Positions 7,201-8,190 of a stretch of 8,190 nucleotides of DNA are shown here, piece by piece. The stretch lies in assembly GCA_028822475.1 (NCBI GenBank), contig JAPKDT010000089.1:1-8190 (forward strand), read 5' to 3'. This stretch comes from SAR324 cluster bacterium. Its GTDB lineage: Bacteria; SAR324; NAC60-12. The translations under genes were made by a program, and so were the position numbers. The notes under the pieces were generated by a model. That model was not told the origin of the DNA and made no database searches. It saw only the letters and a list, made by a program, of their open reading frames with translations. Numbering within the stretch: the stretch's first letter is position 1; each line of letters begins with the position of its first letter.

Positions 7201-8118
7201 ATGCACCATATTCAAACCAACGCGGAAGAAGCAGTGAGGAATATGCTCAAAGAGCTGTCCAAACGAGAAGGTTTGGCAAAGGTGGATACAGTGGAAGCTA
7301 ATGATTTTTTGGATGACGGCAGTGAAATTGTTTTACGGCTAACGATCGACCGCCGTGATGGCAGCGCGATTTTTGATTTTACGGGCACCGGACCTGAACT
7401 TTGGGGTAACCTGAATGCGCCGAAAGCAGTGACTCATTCCGCGATTTTGTACAGTTTGCGATGTCTAGTTGATCAGGAAATTCCGCTCAATCAAGGTTGT
7501 CTTAATCCAATTCAAGTCATAATCGAGGAAGGTTCTTTGCTCGCGCCATCTGAAAACGCTGCGGTTGTCGGAGGGAATGTGCTAACTTCTCAGCGCATCA
7601 CGGATGTGATTTTAAAAGCCTTCCATGCCTGCGCTGCTTCGCAGGGTTGCATGAATAATTTTACTTTCGGCAGTGAAAAGTTCGGCTACTACGAAACTAT
7701 AGGAGGTGGCGCTGGCGCAGGTCCAGATTGGCACGGACAGTCCGGAGTTCACACTCACATGACCAACACCCGTATCACGGATCCTGAAATTCTCGAACGT
7801 CGTTATCCAGTGATGTTGCGTGAATTTTCCATCCGTAAAAATTCAGGTGGTTCCGGAAAATTTTGTGGAGGAGACGGACTTGTACGAGAAGTAGAATTCT
7901 TGGAATCGCTCAATGCGGCGATTCTTTCCGAACGCAGAGTTCATCGACCTTACGGCCTTAACGGTGGGGACTCTGGAAAAAGTGGACGTAATCTATTTTT
8001 ACGGAAAAACGGAACGACTCTCTTTCTCGGAGGCAAAAATGAAATTCGTGCTGAAGCAGGTGACCGTATCCGCATCGAAACTCCAGGCGGTGGAGGTTAC
8101 GGAAAAGTGGATTCCTGA
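4231..8118 (+). CDS. ATP-dependent 5-oxoprolinase (fused HyuA-HyuB type)
   Basis: Catalyses ATP-driven hydrolysis of 5-oxo-L-proline (pyroglutamate) to L-glutamate in the cytoplasm, salvaging a by-product of glutathione turnover and of spontaneous glutamine cyclisation. At 1295 residues it is about the length of eukaryotic OPLAH (roughly 1290) and follows it closely end to end. The HyuA half has the N-terminal phosphate loop FSIDRGGTFTD (8-18), then RMGTTVATNALLERKG (76-91). The second phosphate motif FDMGGTSTDVSRY starts at 313, followed by AAGGGSRLF (353-361) and FGGAGGQHACAIA (486-498). The HyuB half begins near 764 (VQVSIF). It carries STNIKERLDFSC, NHPIAGGSHLPD (848-859), SRGHHADIGG (878-887), TNTRITDPEILERRYP and the terminal TPGGGGYG (1284-1291). 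All key motifs are intact. A loop near residues 605-622 (TGIANCELGISESSPELQ) looks variable. The ATG is fixed by an in-frame stop at 4225 and by the conserved N-terminus, yet no ribosome binding site is near it. Hydantoinase or acetophenone carboxylase relatives use separate subunits, so 5-oxoprolinase is the far better call. Confidence 0.95.
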   Translation: MANSSFRFSIDRGGTFTDVYAEVPGESGFRVVKLLSEDPQNYPDAPREGIRRILEAVTGETFPKDSFSADKIEWIRMGTTVATNALLERKGAKTVLLTTKGFRDLLQIGNQSRPKIFDLEISKLDLLYEEVVEVDERVRIVRNEEKDSLGSVLEIVKGTTGEKFAVLAKPDLGVVRQELETIFEKGIRALAVVFLHAYAFPEHERQIGQIAREIGFEQISLSHEVMPMVKMVARGDTTTVDAYLTPHIRNYLQSFRSGFSDNLENSQLLFMQSDGGLTDSANFKGSNAILSGPAGGVVGYAMTTESGQPVIGFDMGGTSTDVSRYGKDYELVHETETAGVRIQAPQMHIKTVAAGGGSRLFFRNGLFEVGPESAGAHPGPVCYRKDGYLAVTDANLVLGRLHPEYFPKIFGPNENEALDLEASRKAFEKITAEINAYSKVREQQEMTLEEVALGFLRVANEVMVRPIREISVMRGYDIKEHALACFGGAGGQHACAIARELGISKIYIHRFAGILSAYGMGLADIVVEKQEPSAFVLPENIEDEVFKKLLNNLEKLSADVKTELLSQGYKTEQIEIKRYLNLRYQGTDTALMIPEADSVLNYDTGIANCELGISESSPELQKNTVKVPDFVSTFRETYRREFGFELTGREIIVDDLRVRAVAKSPGLQKFTLAVNSKTPQAEDRTSCYFMDGSSAKGGWQETPIYRLENLGAGQRLQGPAIVMQNTSTILLEPGCSAEITTYGDVALNVETKSFREIGTQADPVQVSIFGNLFMSIAEQMGRTLQRTAISTNIKERLDFSCAIFDETGGLVANAPHQPVHLGAMSSAVRQQIKLQGKALKEGDVLLTNHPIAGGSHLPDITVITPVWKNGKAIFYIASRGHHADIGGISPGSMPPFSRTLKEEGACIKTFKLVENGIFNETGITELLQAPGKIERKLGEPAISGTRLLSDNLSDLKAQVAANQRGVDLLLELVEHFTLETAPGLPVVQAYMHHIQTNAEEAVRNMLKELSKREGLAKVDTVEANDFLDDGSEIVLRLTIDRRDGSAIFDFTGTGPELWGNLNAPKAVTHSAILYSLRCLVDQEIPLNQGCLNPIQVIIEEGSLLAPSENAAVVGGNVLTSQRITDVILKAFHACAASQGCMNNFTFGSEKFGYYETIGGGAGAGPDWHGQSGVHTHMTNTRITDPEILERRYPVMLREFSIRKNSGGSGKFCGGDGLVREVEFLESLNAAILSERRVHRPYGLNGGDSGKSGRNLFLRKNGTTLFLGGKNEIRAEAGDRIRIETPGGGGYGKVDS

Positions 8119-8190
8119 TCAGCTGATTTGTAGATCCAGCAACGGTGCATACTGCTGTCCGGAATACATGTCTGTTTCTCCGTGATCACC
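8119..8190 (-). CDS. Possible C-terminal end of a convergent gene (partial)
   Basis: Reading leftward from the right edge, one frame is open for 23 codons (GDHGETDMYSGQQYAPLLDLQIS) and stops with TGA at 8121-8119, directly abutting the TGA of 5-oxoprolinase. The residue mix is protein-like and the position makes sense for a tail-to-tail neighbour. The piece is too short to identify a family, and at least two other frames are also open here. If real, the gene runs on beyond the window. An internal ATG at 8169 is unlikely to be its true start. Confidence 0.35.
   Translation of the reverse strand, partial: GDHGETDMYSGQQYAPLLDLQIS

Noticed and set aside
7913..8185. 90-codon plus-strand frame running past the end of 5-oxoprolinase
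   Set aside because: Most of it is a shifted frame of the conserved C-terminus, it has no ribosome binding site, and the tail is low in recognisable features.
1..8190. Defence system, mobile element, CRISPR array or phage region
   Set aside because: No transposase, integrase, nuclease, direct-repeat array or terminal inverted repeats are visible; all genes look like ordinary chromosomal ones apart from the triple-HTH protein.

Overview
The window looks like chromosomal DNA from a Gram-negative bacterium. Two adjacent genes encode signal-peptide-bearing proteins with outer-membrane beta-barrel features, and all start and stop signals are bacterial. Base composition is moderately AT-rich, more so in the intergenic gaps. 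I cannot name the genus. I see no plasmid, phage, transposon, CRISPR, tRNA or rRNA signature.

Layout. Positions 1-184 hold no supportable gene. A two-gene leftward operon (1989 down to 185) encodes a DUF3187-like outer membrane protein followed by a small predicted beta-barrel protein. The two are joined by a GTGA stop/start overlap. A divergent intergenic region (1990-2279) carries a plausible promoter for the leftward operon, a strong inverted repeat and a strong ribosome binding site for the rightward genes. Rightward from 2280 comes an integral-membrane methyltransferase of the ICMT/PEMT superfamily. It is followed, probably in the same transcript, by a protein made of three tandem degenerate XRE-type helix-turn-helix units. 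A 174-base gap then precedes a full-length ATP-dependent 5-oxoprolinase (4231-8118), in which HyuA-like and HyuB-like halves are fused in one chain as in eukaryotic OPLAH. The last 72 bases can encode the C-terminal end of a convergent gene whose stop codon abuts that of 5-oxoprolinase.

How the genes may work together. The left half has an envelope theme: two surface proteins diverge from a membrane methyltransferase whose motifs would suit a lipid or lipid A phosphate substrate. 5-Oxoprolinase is a stand-alone metabolic enzyme that recycles 5-oxoproline (pyroglutamate) to glutamate. Nothing in the sequence ties it to the envelope genes.

The least ordinary element is the triple-HTH protein. 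Its three units share a clear private consensus, but the segment where an XRE protein would read DNA is acidic in every unit. It may therefore not be a conventional repressor.
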